A stretch of DNA of 64,000 bases from Brevundimonas diminuta (GTDB lineage: Bacteria > Pseudomonadota > Alphaproteobacteria > Caulobacterales > Caulobacteraceae): assembly GCF_022654015.1 (NCBI RefSeq), contig NZ_CP073063.1, positions 2,108,001 through 2,172,000 on the forward strand, written 5' to 3'. Both the position numbers and the translations under genes were made by a program. The notes beneath the pieces were generated by a model that was given only the letters and a program-made list of their open reading frames with translations, did not search any database and was not told where the DNA came from. Shown piece after piece: positions 34,830-43,296 of this stretch (positions within the stretch are counted from its first letter, which is position 1; each line of letters starts with the position of its first letter).

Positions 34830-34857
34830 GCGTCACCGATCGCTGGCATGGTGACGC
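34830..34857. promoter_or_regulatory. inverted repeat between divergent peptidase and symporter genes
   Basis: GCGTCACC (34830-34837) and GGTGACGC (34850-34857) form a perfect 8-bp inverted repeat with a 12-base spacer, in the middle of the 105-base divergent intergenic region. It could be an operator serving either gene. Confidence 0.35.
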
Positions 34858-34892
34858 GCGGCCGACTCGCGCCGCGCCTTTCGGACCGACGC

Positions 34893-36254
34893 ATGTCCAC
34901 CGCCGCGCCGACCGCGCCCCGCCGTTCCAACGCCGTGCTTGCGGCCTTTTCCGGGCCGTGCCTGCCGCTGGCGGCCTTCGGCGTCGCCCTGCCCGTCACC
35001 CTGCCGGAGTTCTACGCCACTCATGTGGGCCTGGAGCTGGGAGTCGTGGCGGCCGTGTTCATGGCCGTGCGCCTGATCGACATCGTCTTCGACCCCTTCA
35101 TCGGCTGGGGCATGGACAAGACCAAGACGCGGTTCGGCCGCTATCGCCCCTGGATGGCGATTTCGACGCCGATCCTGATGCTGTCGGCCTTCATGATGTT
35201 CGTCGTGGTCCAGCCCGGCGCCGGACCGGCCTATCTGTTTGGCTGGCTGCTGGTCCTCTATCTCGGCTTTTCGATCGGCACCCTGGGCCAACTCGGCTGG
35301 GCCGCCGTGCTTGCCCCGCAGTATGACCAGCGCAGCCGCGTCTATGGCTGGTGGCAGGTGTTCAACATCATCGGCGTCATTCTGATCCTGGTGCTGCCGA
35401 CCGTGGTGGTTCAGACGGGCATTGGTAACTATGCCGACGGCGTGCGCATCATGGGCTGGGCCATCCTGATCGCCCTGCCCGTCACCATCGGCCTGGCCAT
35501 GGTCGCCGTGCCGGAGCCCGTCAACGCGGGCGACCAGCCGCACGGCGGCGCCGGCGCCTATCTGGCGCTGTTGAAGATGCCGACGGTCAGAAAACTGTTG
35601 ATCGCCGATCTTCTGCTGGGCGTTGCGCCGGGCATCACGGGTTCGCTGCTTTTCTTCTTCTTTGGACAGATCAAGGGCTACGACCACAGTCAGGCCGGCC
35701 TATTCATGCTGTTCTATTTCATCGCCGGTCTGTGCGGCGCGCCCATCTGGGCCTGGCTGGCCACGCGGATCGGCAAGGACAAGGCCCTGGCCGTCGCCAG
35801 CCTGATCTTCGCGGCCCTGTATATCGCCGCCACCCTGGTTCCCGGCGGCAACTTCATGCTGACGGCAGCCGCCATGTTCATCGCCGGCCTGCCCTATGCG
35901 GCCGGCCTGTTCCTGTTGCGCGCCATGATGGCGGACGCCGGCGACGAGGTGCGGCTGGAGACCGGCGTGGATCGCACCGGACTGATGTTCTCCATCCTGT
36001 CCGCGACGACCAAGATCGGCCATGTGGTCGCGCTGATCCCCTACCTGATCCTGCAGGGCGTGGGCTTCAAGGCTGTGCCAGGACCGACGGGCAACAGCGA
36101 TTTTTCCCTGCTGACGCTCCAGATCCTGTTCATTCTGGTCCCCGGCCTGTTGCTGGCCGCCGCCGCCTGGGTGCTGAAGGGCTATCCCCTGACGCCGAAG
36201 CGGCACGATGAAATCCGCCTCGCCCTGGAAGCTCGCGACGGAGCCCGCCGTTGA
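34893..36254 (+). CDS. MFS transporter, GPH cation symporter type
   Basis: A 453-residue inner-membrane protein with about twelve hydrophobic segments. RLIDIVFDPFIGWGMDKTKTRFGRYRPWM (about residues 57-85) is the signature of the glycoside-pentoside-hexuronide:cation symporter (MFS_2) family, which usually moves sugars with H+ or Na+. The substrate cannot be deduced. The ATG at 34893 fits; upstream frame has no transporter-like sequence. Its stop overlaps the TTG start of mazG (TTGA). Confidence 0.88.
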   Translation: MSTAAPTAPRRSNAVLAAFSGPCLPLAAFGVALPVTLPEFYATHVGLELGVVAAVFMAVRLIDIVFDPFIGWGMDKTKTRFGRYRPWMAISTPILMLSAFMMFVVVQPGAGPAYLFGWLLVLYLGFSIGTLGQLGWAAVLAPQYDQRSRVYGWWQVFNIIGVILILVLPTVVVQTGIGNYADGVRIMGWAILIALPVTIGLAMVAVPEPVNAGDQPHGGAGAYLALLKMPTVRKLLIADLLLGVAPGITGSLLFFFFGQIKGYDHSQAGLFMLFYFIAGLCGAPIWAWLATRIGKDKALAVASLIFAALYIAATLVPGGNFMLTAAAMFIAGLPYAAGLFLLRAMMADAGDEVRLETGVDRTGLMFSILSATTKIGHVVALIPYLILQGVGFKAVPGPTGNSDFSLLTLQILFILVPGLLLAAAAWVLKGYPLTPKRHDEIRLALEARDGARR

Positions 36255-37045
36255 GACCGATCGACCGCCTGCTCGACGTCATGGAACGGTTGCGCGATCC
36301 TGACGGCGGCTGCCCCTGGGACGTGGAGCAGAGCTTCGCCACCATAGCCCCCTACACGATCGAGGAGGCCTATGAGGTCGCTGACGCCATCGAGCGCAAC
36401 GATCTGGTCGAACTTAAGGGCGAACTGGGCGACCTGCTGTTTCAGGTCGTCTTCCATGCCCGCATGGCCGAGGAACAGGGGCTGTTCGCTTTCGACGACG
36501 TGGTCACGGCCATCGCCGACAAGCTGGAGCGCCGGCACCCCCACGTCTTCGGTGACGCGGCGCATCGCTCCTCGAAGGAACAGGCCATCGCCTGGGAAGT
36601 CATCAAGGCCGCCGAGCGCAAGGACCGCAAAAAACCCGGGGTTCTGGATGATGTGCCCGTTGGCCTGCCCGCCCTGACCCGCGCCGCCAAACTGACCAAG
36701 CGCGCCGGCCGCGTGGGCTTCGACTGGCCCTCCACCGACGAGGTCTTCGACAAGCTGGCCGAAGAGGTCGAGGAATTGCGCGTCGAGATCGCCGCCGGCG
36801 ACAAGGCCAAGGCGCGCGAAGAGCTGGGCGACCTTCTGTTCGTCGTCGCCAACCTGGCGCGCAAGCTGGATGTCGAGCCCGAAGACGCCCTGCGCGCCGC
36901 CAACGCCAAGTTCGTGCGTCGCTTCGGCTTCATCGAGGCCGAACTGGCCAAGGACGGCCGTACGCCCGACCAATCGGACCTGGCAGAGATGGATCGCCTC
37001 TGGGACGCCGCAAAGGTCGCGGAAAAGGCCGCGCCTCAAGCCTGA
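36251..37045 (+). CDS. mazG: nucleoside triphosphate pyrophosphohydrolase MazG
   Basis: A 264-residue MazG with two all-alpha pyrophosphatase halves. The first has CPWDVEQSFATIAPYTIEEAYEVADAIE and ELKGELGDLLFQVVFHARMAEE; the second has EEVEELRVEI and REELGDLLFVVANLARKL. It hydrolyses NTPs and dNTPs to monophosphates, a housekeeping and nutritional-stress role. The start is TTG at 36251, sharing four bases with the transporter stop. Confidence 0.93.
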   Translation: MRPIDRLLDVMERLRDPDGGCPWDVEQSFATIAPYTIEEAYEVADAIERNDLVELKGELGDLLFQVVFHARMAEEQGLFAFDDVVTAIADKLERRHPHVFGDAAHRSSKEQAIAWEVIKAAERKDRKKPGVLDDVPVGLPALTRAAKLTKRAGRVGFDWPSTDEVFDKLAEEVEELRVEIAAGDKAKAREELGDLLFVVANLARKLDVEPEDALRAANAKFVRRFGFIEAELAKDGRTPDQSDLAEMDRLWDAAKVAEKAAPQA

Positions 37046-37055
37046 GCGATCCCGC

Positions 37056-37712
37056 GTGACCTACGACCTGATCATATTCGACTACGACGGCGTGGTCGCC
37101 GACAGCGAGGTGCTGAACAGCACTGTCATGGCCGAGCAACTGACCGCCATTGGCCTGCCGACCTCGCTCGACGACGTCTTGGCCTCCTATACGGGCAAGC
37201 GCTGGCGCGACAATCGGCCGGTCGTCGAGGCGGCCTTAGGTCGTGCCTGCCCTGACGACTTCCACACCACATGGTTTGCGACCTGTCGCCAGCGCGCGCC
37301 ACAGCAGCTTGAACCCGTGCCCGGTTTGCTGGACTTCGTCGCCGCCAGACCTGAGCCCCGCTGTATCGCCTCGTCAAGCGGACCAGACTGGATCGGCGTC
37401 GGCCTGAACCTGTTCGGCCTGACGGACCATTTCGACGGCGCGGTCTTCACCGGCCTGGTGGTCGAGCGCGGCAAGCCCCACCCCGACATCTTCCTGCACG
37501 CTGCCCAGAAGATGGGCGTCGATCCGGCGCGCGTCCTGGTGATCGAAGACAGCGAGGCGGGCGTCACCGCAGGCGTCGCGGCAGGCATGACAGTCGTGGG
37601 GCTGATGGCGGGCGGCCATGTCCGTGACGGCCATGCCGAACGCCTGACGGCCCGTGGCGCCCACCACATCGCCGACAGCTATGCAGCTGTCTCCGCCTTC
37701 ATGGATCGCTGA
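37056..37712 (+). CDS. HAD family phosphatase (subfamily IA)
   Basis: A 218-residue HAD hydrolase. Motif I is FDYDGVVADSE (nucleophile Asp near residue 8), motif II SSSG, motif III lysine in RGKPHPDIF, and motif IV VIEDSEAGVTAG. The helical cap between motif I and about residue 80 is of the beta-phosphoglucomutase/GPH type, so sugar phosphates or 2-phosphoglycolate are likely substrates. It starts with GTG at 37056, ten bases after mazG, and converges on the antiporter gene. Confidence 0.88.
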   Translation: MTYDLIIFDYDGVVADSEVLNSTVMAEQLTAIGLPTSLDDVLASYTGKRWRDNRPVVEAALGRACPDDFHTTWFATCRQRAPQQLEPVPGLLDFVAARPEPRCIASSSGPDWIGVGLNLFGLTDHFDGAVFTGLVVERGKPHPDIFLHAAQKMGVDPARVLVIEDSEAGVTAGVAAGMTVVGLMAGGHVRDGHAERLTARGAHHIADSYAAVSAFMDR

Positions 37713-37715
37713 GCG

Positions 37716-39353
37716 TCAGAGGTAGCGCAGTTCCTGTAGATCGACGTCACGGAACAGCTTCTTCGCCGTCACCTCGTCCAGCTGACGCGCCCTCAGCAAC
37801 CGACGTAACTCTTCTCGCTCGGCGGCCAGTCCTGCCAGCCACAGACGACGCTCGATATCGTCCATCTTGCGCGTCAGGGCGGCGTCTTCCTGGTCCGTGC
37901 GGGTGTGGGTCTCGATCCGCTGGCGATAGGTTTCCATGATCCGGCCTGCGATGTCGGAATAGAGGTCGGGGTTGGACTTGCCCTCCGCCATGGCGTGCGA
38001 GGCGTCCTCAATGGCGCGGATGGCGGCCGAGGCGGCGGCGACCCGGCCCCGATCCTCTTCCTGCTCATGCGAAGGCTCCGGCGGCAGTTCGACGTTCTTC
38101 AGCAACCGGGGCAAGGCGAAGGTCGCCAGCACCAGCGACACCACGATCACGCCCGCCGCCAGGAAGATCGCCAGGTTCCGCGACGGCATCGGCGACCCGT
38201 CGCCCAAGGCGAACGGCAGGGTCAGAATACCCGCCAGAGTGATCGCACCCCGCACGCCCGCCAGAGACATCACCATGGTCAGCCGCAAACCGACCTTGGC
38301 CGGCGGCCCGCGATGGCGTCGGCGAAACAGGGTCAGCTTCAGCGAGGTCCACACCCAGACGAACCGCAGCGCCGCCAGGGTGGCGACGATGCCGAACACA
38401 TAGACCGCCAGCCACCAGACCTCGGGCCGGCTGGTGCCCGCCACCACCTCGGCCGCCCGCGACATGATCGAGGGCATCTGTTCACCCAGGATCACGAAGA
38501 TGATGCCGTTGGCGACGAACTGAACCGTGTCCCACACGACGCTGCGCCGGATTCGCGTCATCGCCATCGACTGGCCGGCGATGCCGCCGCGTTCGGTGAA
38601 ACTCATCGTCACCCCGGCCGCCACCGCCGCCAGGATGCCTGACGCATGCAGTTCTTCTGCGACCAGATAGGCCGCAAACGGGATCAACAGGCTGATGAGA
38701 ATCTGCGCGCCCACGTCCTCGCCCCAGCGTCGGCTGACGAAGCTCTTGGCGTAGCTGATGGCCATGGTGACCAGAACGCCGACAGCGACCCCGACCAGCG
38801 CCAGCCAAGCGAATGTTCCGATTGCATGGCCGATCGAAAACGCGCCCGTCGTCGCGGCGGCGACCGCGATCCGCATGCAGGTCAGGCCCGTCGCATCGTT
38901 CAACAGCGACTCGCCTTCCAGAATGTGCATCAGGCGCTTCGGGATAGGCGCCCGCGCCGCGATCGCCTGAACCGCGATGGGATCGGTCGGCGACAGGATG
39001 GCGGCCAAGGCGAAGGCCACCGGCAGCGGCATCTCCGGGATCATCCACCAGATCAGGAAACCCAGACCGACGACGGTGAACAGCACCAGCCCCAGCGCCA
39101 GCTCGAGGATAACCGCGCGGTCGCGAAACAGGTCTTCCTTGGGAATTCGCCAGCCGTCCAGAAACAGCAGCGGCGGCAGGAACAGCAGAAAGAAGATGTC
39201 CGGCTCAAGATCGACCGTCTTGCCCGTGATCAGCACGATGGCGGCGCCCAGCCCGATCTGAACCAGAGGCAAGGCGATGCGCGTGATCCGCGCGATCGAA
39301 CCCGACACCACCACGGCCAACAGCAGAAGCAGGACGGTTTCGATCAGATGCAT
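37716..39353 (-). CDS. CPA1 family Na+/H+ antiporter
   Basis: A 545-residue cation:proton antiporter. About twelve hydrophobic segments occupy residues 1-410 with the family motifs FLPPLLFLDGWR, LSPTDPIAV and EGESLLNDATG (the transport-site Asp). A hydrophilic tail of about 130 residues (from about 415) is predicted to be helical and cytosolic, and could regulate transport. It is the last gene of the dusB-ntrY-ntrX-dat-hfq-hflX run, six bases after hflX. Confidence 0.9.
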   Translation of the reverse strand: MHLIETVLLLLLAVVVSGSIARITRIALPLVQIGLGAAIVLITGKTVDLEPDIFFLLFLPPLLFLDGWRIPKEDLFRDRAVILELALGLVLFTVVGLGFLIWWMIPEMPLPVAFALAAILSPTDPIAVQAIAARAPIPKRLMHILEGESLLNDATGLTCMRIAVAAATTGAFSIGHAIGTFAWLALVGVAVGVLVTMAISYAKSFVSRRWGEDVGAQILISLLIPFAAYLVAEELHASGILAAVAAGVTMSFTERGGIAGQSMAMTRIRRSVVWDTVQFVANGIIFVILGEQMPSIMSRAAEVVAGTSRPEVWWLAVYVFGIVATLAALRFVWVWTSLKLTLFRRRHRGPPAKVGLRLTMVMSLAGVRGAITLAGILTLPFALGDGSPMPSRNLAIFLAAGVIVVSLVLATFALPRLLKNVELPPEPSHEQEEDRGRVAAASAAIRAIEDASHAMAEGKSNPDLYSDIAGRIMETYRQRIETHTRTDQEDAALTRKMDDIERRLWLAGLAAEREELRRLLRARQLDEVTAKKLFRDVDLQELRYL

Positions 39354-39359
39354 GAAAAC

Positions 39360-40673
39360 TCAGTCGGTCAGGTCGGGATACAGGCGCTCGAATCGCCCGA
39401 GCGCCGCAGGATGCAGCCGCACCGTGACGTGAGTACGGCCAAGCTCGTCCGCATCGCGCGCCGTGACCCGCCCATGCTCGTACAGCCACGCCAGGGCGTC
39501 GCCCTGATGAGGCTCCAGCGTCAGCCGGGTCTCGGGATCATCGTCGATCAGGCCGGCGATGATCTGGCGCAGAGGCTCGATCCCCTCGCCCGTCCAGGCT
39601 GAGACGGCGACCGCCTCACCGTCCTTCGCCAGACGTTCGGCCTGACCCAGCACGGTCTCGCGCGCTTCGTCGTCCAGCAGGTCGATCTTGTTCCAAACGT
39701 CCAGCACCCGGCGCGTCTTGCCCTCTGGCGTCTCGATCTGTTTCAGCACAGCCTCGACGTCCTTGGCCTGGGCGGCGCTGTCGGGCGAGGCGATGTCGCG
39801 GACATGCAGGATCAGATCGGCCTCGCCGACTTCCTCCAGCGTGGCGCGGAAGCTCTCGACCAGTTCGTGCGGCAGGTCGGAGATGAAGCCGACGGTGTCC
39901 GCCACGATGGCGGGCCGCCCCTGCGGCAGGCGGATGGTGCGCTGGGTCGTATCTAGCGTCGCGAACAGCAGATCCTTGGCGAAGACCTCTGATCCCGTCA
40001 GCCGGTTGAACAGCGTCGACTTGCCGGCGTTGGTGTAGCCGACCAGGGCGATCGTCGGGAACGGCGCCTTCTGACGCTGTTTGCGGTGCAGGCCGCGCGT
40101 GCGACGCACCTCTTCCAACTCGGCCTTCAGCCTGACGATCCGGTCGGCGATCAGTCGCCGGTCCAGTTCAATCTGGGTTTCGCCGGGCCCGCCGGTCGAA
40201 CCGGTGCCGCCACGTTGCCGCTCGAGGTGGGTCCAGGTGCGCACCAGACGCGACCGCTCATAATCCAGCCGCGCCAGCTCGACCTGAAGCCGCCCCTCCT
40301 TGGTCCGCGCGCGACGGCCGAAGATTTCCAGGATCAGGCCGGTGCGGTCGATGACCTTCACCTCCCACGCCTTTTCCAGATTGCGCTGCTGCACCGGCGT
40401 CAGGGCGTCGTCGATGATGACGGCCTCGGCGTCTGCGGCGCGCACAAGCGCGGCCAATTCCTCGACCTTGCCCGTGCCGAACAGGGTCGCGGGCGTGGTG
40501 CTGCGCAGCCGCACGATCTCTTCGGCGCGCACGTCGAGGTCCAGCGCGCGGGCTAGGCCCGCCGCCTCCTCAAGCCGTTCGCTCGCCAGCCGAGGACTGT
40601 CCGAGCGTCGGTCGGGGTGAATGACGACCGCCCGGATCAGCGGGACGGTGTGGTCGATCAGTTTTTGGGTCAA
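39360..40673 (-). CDS. hflX: ribosome-associated GTPase HflX
   Basis: A 437-residue HflX. The N-terminal domain has TLFGTGKVEEL and a DRTGLILEIFGRRARTKEGRLQVELARLDY helix; the linker has RGGTGSTGGPGETQIELDRR; the G domain has GYTNAGKSTLFN (G1), DTVGFI (G3) and NKID (G4). HflX splits stalled 70S ribosomes. The start is TTG at 40673, directly after the hfq TGA, so it is likely coupled to hfq. Confidence 0.95.
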   Translation of the reverse strand: MTQKLIDHTVPLIRAVVIHPDRRSDSPRLASERLEEAAGLARALDLDVRAEEIVRLRSTTPATLFGTGKVEELAALVRAADAEAVIIDDALTPVQQRNLEKAWEVKVIDRTGLILEIFGRRARTKEGRLQVELARLDYERSRLVRTWTHLERQRGGTGSTGGPGETQIELDRRLIADRIVRLKAELEEVRRTRGLHRKQRQKAPFPTIALVGYTNAGKSTLFNRLTGSEVFAKDLLFATLDTTQRTIRLPQGRPAIVADTVGFISDLPHELVESFRATLEEVGEADLILHVRDIASPDSAAQAKDVEAVLKQIETPEGKTRRVLDVWNKIDLLDDEARETVLGQAERLAKDGEAVAVSAWTGEGIEPLRQIIAGLIDDDPETRLTLEPHQGDALAWLYEHGRVTARDADELGRTHVTVRLHPAALGRFERLYPDLTD

Positions 40674-40919
40674 TCAGTCTTCTTCGGCGTCGGGCTCGTA
40701 CAGCTGCACGGGCGCGGACGGCATGATGGTTGAAATGGCGTGCTTGTACACCAGCTGGGACTGGCCATCGCGGCGCAGCAGGACACAGAAGTTGTCGAAC
40801 CAAGTCACAATGCCCTGCAACTTGACCCCGTTGACCAGGAAGATGGTCAGCGGCGTCTTGGTCTTGCGGACCGAGTTGAGGAAGGTGTCCTGAAGGTTCT
40901 GACGTTTGTCTTGCGACAT
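40674..40919 (-). CDS. hfq: RNA chaperone Hfq
   Basis: An 81-residue Hfq. Sm1 ([27 protein letters not shown]) and Sm2 ([12 protein letters not shown]) are intact; an acidic C-terminus (EPDAEED) resembles the tail that tunes RNA release in Caulobacter-type Hfq. It forms a hexameric ring pairing small RNAs with mRNAs. It precedes hflX, as in most proteobacteria. Confidence 0.97.
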   Translation of the reverse strand: MSQDKRQNLQDTFLNSVRKTKTPLTIFLVNGVKLQGIVTWFDNFCVLLRRDGQSQLVYKHAISTIMPSAPVQLYEPDAEED

Positions 40920-41020
40920 GGCAGGTTTTTCCTGTTCTTCGTTGTTTGTCGCCGTGGGAGCGGCGGGGCCGATGCAGCCGACGGCGACCTTAACCGCCGC
41001 CCGGCCGCTCGGGCAACGCC

Positions 41021-41881
41021 CTAAATGGCCCCTCGACGCGCCTGTTCAAGATAGAGTTCCCGCAGGCGGGTCGCGATGGGCCCGGGCTGGCCGTCGCCGA
41101 TCTTCACGCCGTCCAGCGAAACCAGCGGCATGACGAAGGCGCTAGCGGCGGTGACGAACACCTCGCGCGCCCGTTTCGCTTCATCGACCGAGAAGGCGCG
41201 TTCTTCCAGTTCGACACCCTCGGCGGCGGCGAGATTGAGGACCGCCGCTCGCGTTACGCCCCGCAGGATATTGGCCTGGATGTCCCGTGTTCTCAGCCTG
41301 CCGTCCTCATCCACGATCCACGCATTGGTCGATGCGCCTTCGGTGATCAGACCCATGTCGTCATACATCAGGCACTCATAGGCGCCGCGCTCGCGCGCCG
41401 CCTGTTTGGCCAGCACGTTCGGCAAGAGACCGACGGTCTTGATGTCGCAACGCCCCCAACGAACATCGGGCTGGGTGACGCCGGCTGCGCCGTTTTTCGC
41501 CAGTCGCTGATTTCGCGCCGGATCCATCGACTTGGCCGTCACGATCACGCTGGGCGCGACATCGACCGGAAAACCATGATCGCGCGGCGCCGTGCCGCGT
41601 GTGACCTGCAGATAGACCATGCCGTGACGTACGCGATTTCGCCGCACGGTCTCGCGCAGAACGACGCCCAAGGCGCCGGCGCTCATCGGAATGTCGATCT
41701 TCAGTTCGCTCAGGCTGCGATGAAGGCGGCTCATATGACCTTCGAAATCGGCCAGCCGCCCGTCAAAGACGGACCAGACCTCATAGACGCCATCTGCAAA
41801 CTGGAAACCGCGATCCTCGATATGGACCACGGCCTCACCATGCGCGCTGTAGGCGCCATTCACATAGGCGACGCGTGACAT
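41021..41881 (-). CDS. dat: D-amino acid aminotransferase (class IV, PLP)
   Basis: A 286-residue fold-type IV PLP enzyme. [30 protein letters not shown] at the N-terminus and the PLP lysine in [18 protein letters not shown] (near residue 145) are typical of D-alanine transaminases; [10 protein letters not shown] binds the cofactor phosphate. It would make D-glutamate or D-alanine for peptidoglycan. Branched-chain transaminase is a less likely reading. ATG at 41881 overlaps the ntrX stop (TGATG). Confidence 0.88.
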   Translation of the reverse strand: MSRVAYVNGAYSAHGEAVVHIEDRGFQFADGVYEVWSVFDGRLADFEGHMSRLHRSLSELKIDIPMSAGALGVVLRETVRRNRVRHGMVYLQVTRGTAPRDHGFPVDVAPSVIVTAKSMDPARNQRLAKNGAAGVTQPDVRWGRCDIKTVGLLPNVLAKQAARERGAYECLMYDDMGLITEGASTNAWIVDEDGRLRTRDIQANILRGVTRAAVLNLAAAEGVELEERAFSVDEAKRAREVFVTAASAFVMPLVSLDGVKIGDGQPGPIATRLRELYLEQARRGAI

Positions 41882-43287
41882 CAGGCCGGTTCTTCCTCAT
41901 CGCCGCCGCGCGCAGGCGACACGCCCAGCGACTTCAGCTTCCTGTGCAGGGCCGATCGCTCCATGCCGATGAAGGCGGCGGTGCGCGAGATATTGCCGCC
42001 GAACCGCATGATCTGCGCCGCCAGATATTCCCGTTCGAAGACCTCGCGCGCCTCGCGCAGCGGCAGGGCGATGGTGCGCTCGCCGCCCAGGTTCGCCGTC
42101 CCGCCGTTCGAGGTCGCCACCTCCTGCGGCAGCATGTCGGCGGTGATCGTCTCGGCCGGATCACCGGTCGCCAGGATCAGCAGACGCTCGATATTGTTGC
42201 GCAGCTGGCGGATGTTGCCGGGCCACGGATGAACCTGCAGCACCGCCACCGCGTCGTCCCCGACGATGCGTTTAGGCAGTCCCTGCGAAGCGCTGATCGT
42301 GTCGACGAAATATTCGACCAGCTCGGCGATGTCCTCGCGCCGTTCCGACAGCGGCGGGACACGGATCGGCACCACGTTCAAACGGTGGAACAGGTCTTCG
42401 CGGAAACGCCCGTCTGCGATCTCGGCCTTCAGATCGCGCGAGGTGGAGGTCACGACCCGCACATCGACCTGAACGTCCTGCTCTCCGCCGACCCGACGGA
42501 AACGCTGATCGACCAAGACGCGCAGAATACGGCTCTGGCTCTCGCGCGGCATGTCGCTGATTTCGTCCAGATATAGCGTGCCGTTGTGGGCGCGTTCGAA
42601 CACGCCGATCTTGCGGGGGCGGCCGTCTTGGCCCTCTTCGCCGAACAGTTCGACGTCCAGACGTTCCGGCGTCATGCCGGCGGCCGAAATCGCGACGAAC
42701 TCGGCGCGGGCGCGAGGGCTGGCTTCGTGGATCTGCCGCGCCACCAGCTCCTTGCCCGAGCCGGCCGGTCCAGCGATCAGGACCCGGCTGTTGGCCTGGG
42801 CCACCTTGGCGATGGTGCTGCGCAAGGCCTGCGCGGCCTGCGATCGGCCGATCAGACCTGACGGCGTCATGGTCGCCGCGCGCAGGCGGCGGTTCTCACG
42901 CTTCAGCGTCGCCGCCTCGATGGCGCGTTCGACCACGACGACCAGCCGATCCGACTTGAACGGCTTTTCAATGAAGTCATAGGCGCCGCGTTTCAGCGCC
43001 GTCACCGCCGTCTCGATGTTGCCGTGACCGGAAATCATCACCACCGGCAGGTCAGGATCCAGCTCCTTGACGACCTCCAGCAACTCCAGCCCGTCCAGCC
43101 CGCCGCCCTGCATCCAGATGTCCAGGATCGCCAGCGACGGCTTCCTGGCCCGGATCGCGGCGAGGGCTTCGTCGGAGTTGGCGGCGACGCGCACGGCATG
43201 GCCCTCGTCCTCCAGCAGGCCGGACACCAGGTCGCGGATGTCGGCCTCGTCATCGACAACGAGAATGTCGGAACCGGTTGGTCGCAT
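41881..43287 (-). CDS. ntrX: response regulator NtrX (AAA+ type, lacks GAFTGA)
   Basis: A 468-residue regulator. The receiver domain has the phospho-acceptor Asp56 (SLAILDIWM); the AAA+ domain has Walker A GPAGSGKE (near residue 169) and Walker B TLYLDEIS; a Fis-type helix-turn-helix is at the C-terminus (FGGNISRTAAFIGMERSALHRKLKSL). The GAFTGA loop that contacts sigma-54 is missing: after ELFGEE comes GQDGRPRKIGVFERAHNGTLYLDEI. NtrX of other alphaproteobacteria also lacks it and is thought not to use sigma-54 in the classical way. The gene is nine bases downstream of ntrY. Confidence 0.94.
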   Translation of the reverse strand: MRPTGSDILVVDDEADIRDLVSGLLEDEGHAVRVAANSDEALAAIRARKPSLAILDIWMQGGGLDGLELLEVVKELDPDLPVVMISGHGNIETAVTALKRGAYDFIEKPFKSDRLVVVVERAIEAATLKRENRRLRAATMTPSGLIGRSQAAQALRSTIAKVAQANSRVLIAGPAGSGKELVARQIHEASPRARAEFVAISAAGMTPERLDVELFGEEGQDGRPRKIGVFERAHNGTLYLDEISDMPRESQSRILRVLVDQRFRRVGGEQDVQVDVRVVTSTSRDLKAEIADGRFREDLFHRLNVVPIRVPPLSERREDIAELVEYFVDTISASQGLPKRIVGDDAVAVLQVHPWPGNIRQLRNNIERLLILATGDPAETITADMLPQEVATSNGGTANLGGERTIALPLREAREVFEREYLAAQIMRFGGNISRTAAFIGMERSALHRKLKSLGVSPARGGDEEEPA

Positions 43288-43296
43288 CTTGCCTCG

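Noticed and set aside
34533..34892. 120-codon N-terminal extension of the GPH symporter
   Set aside because: The extension is antisense to the exported M15 peptidase's signal peptide and N-terminal region and has no membrane or domain character; the ATG at 34893 gives a normal transporter.
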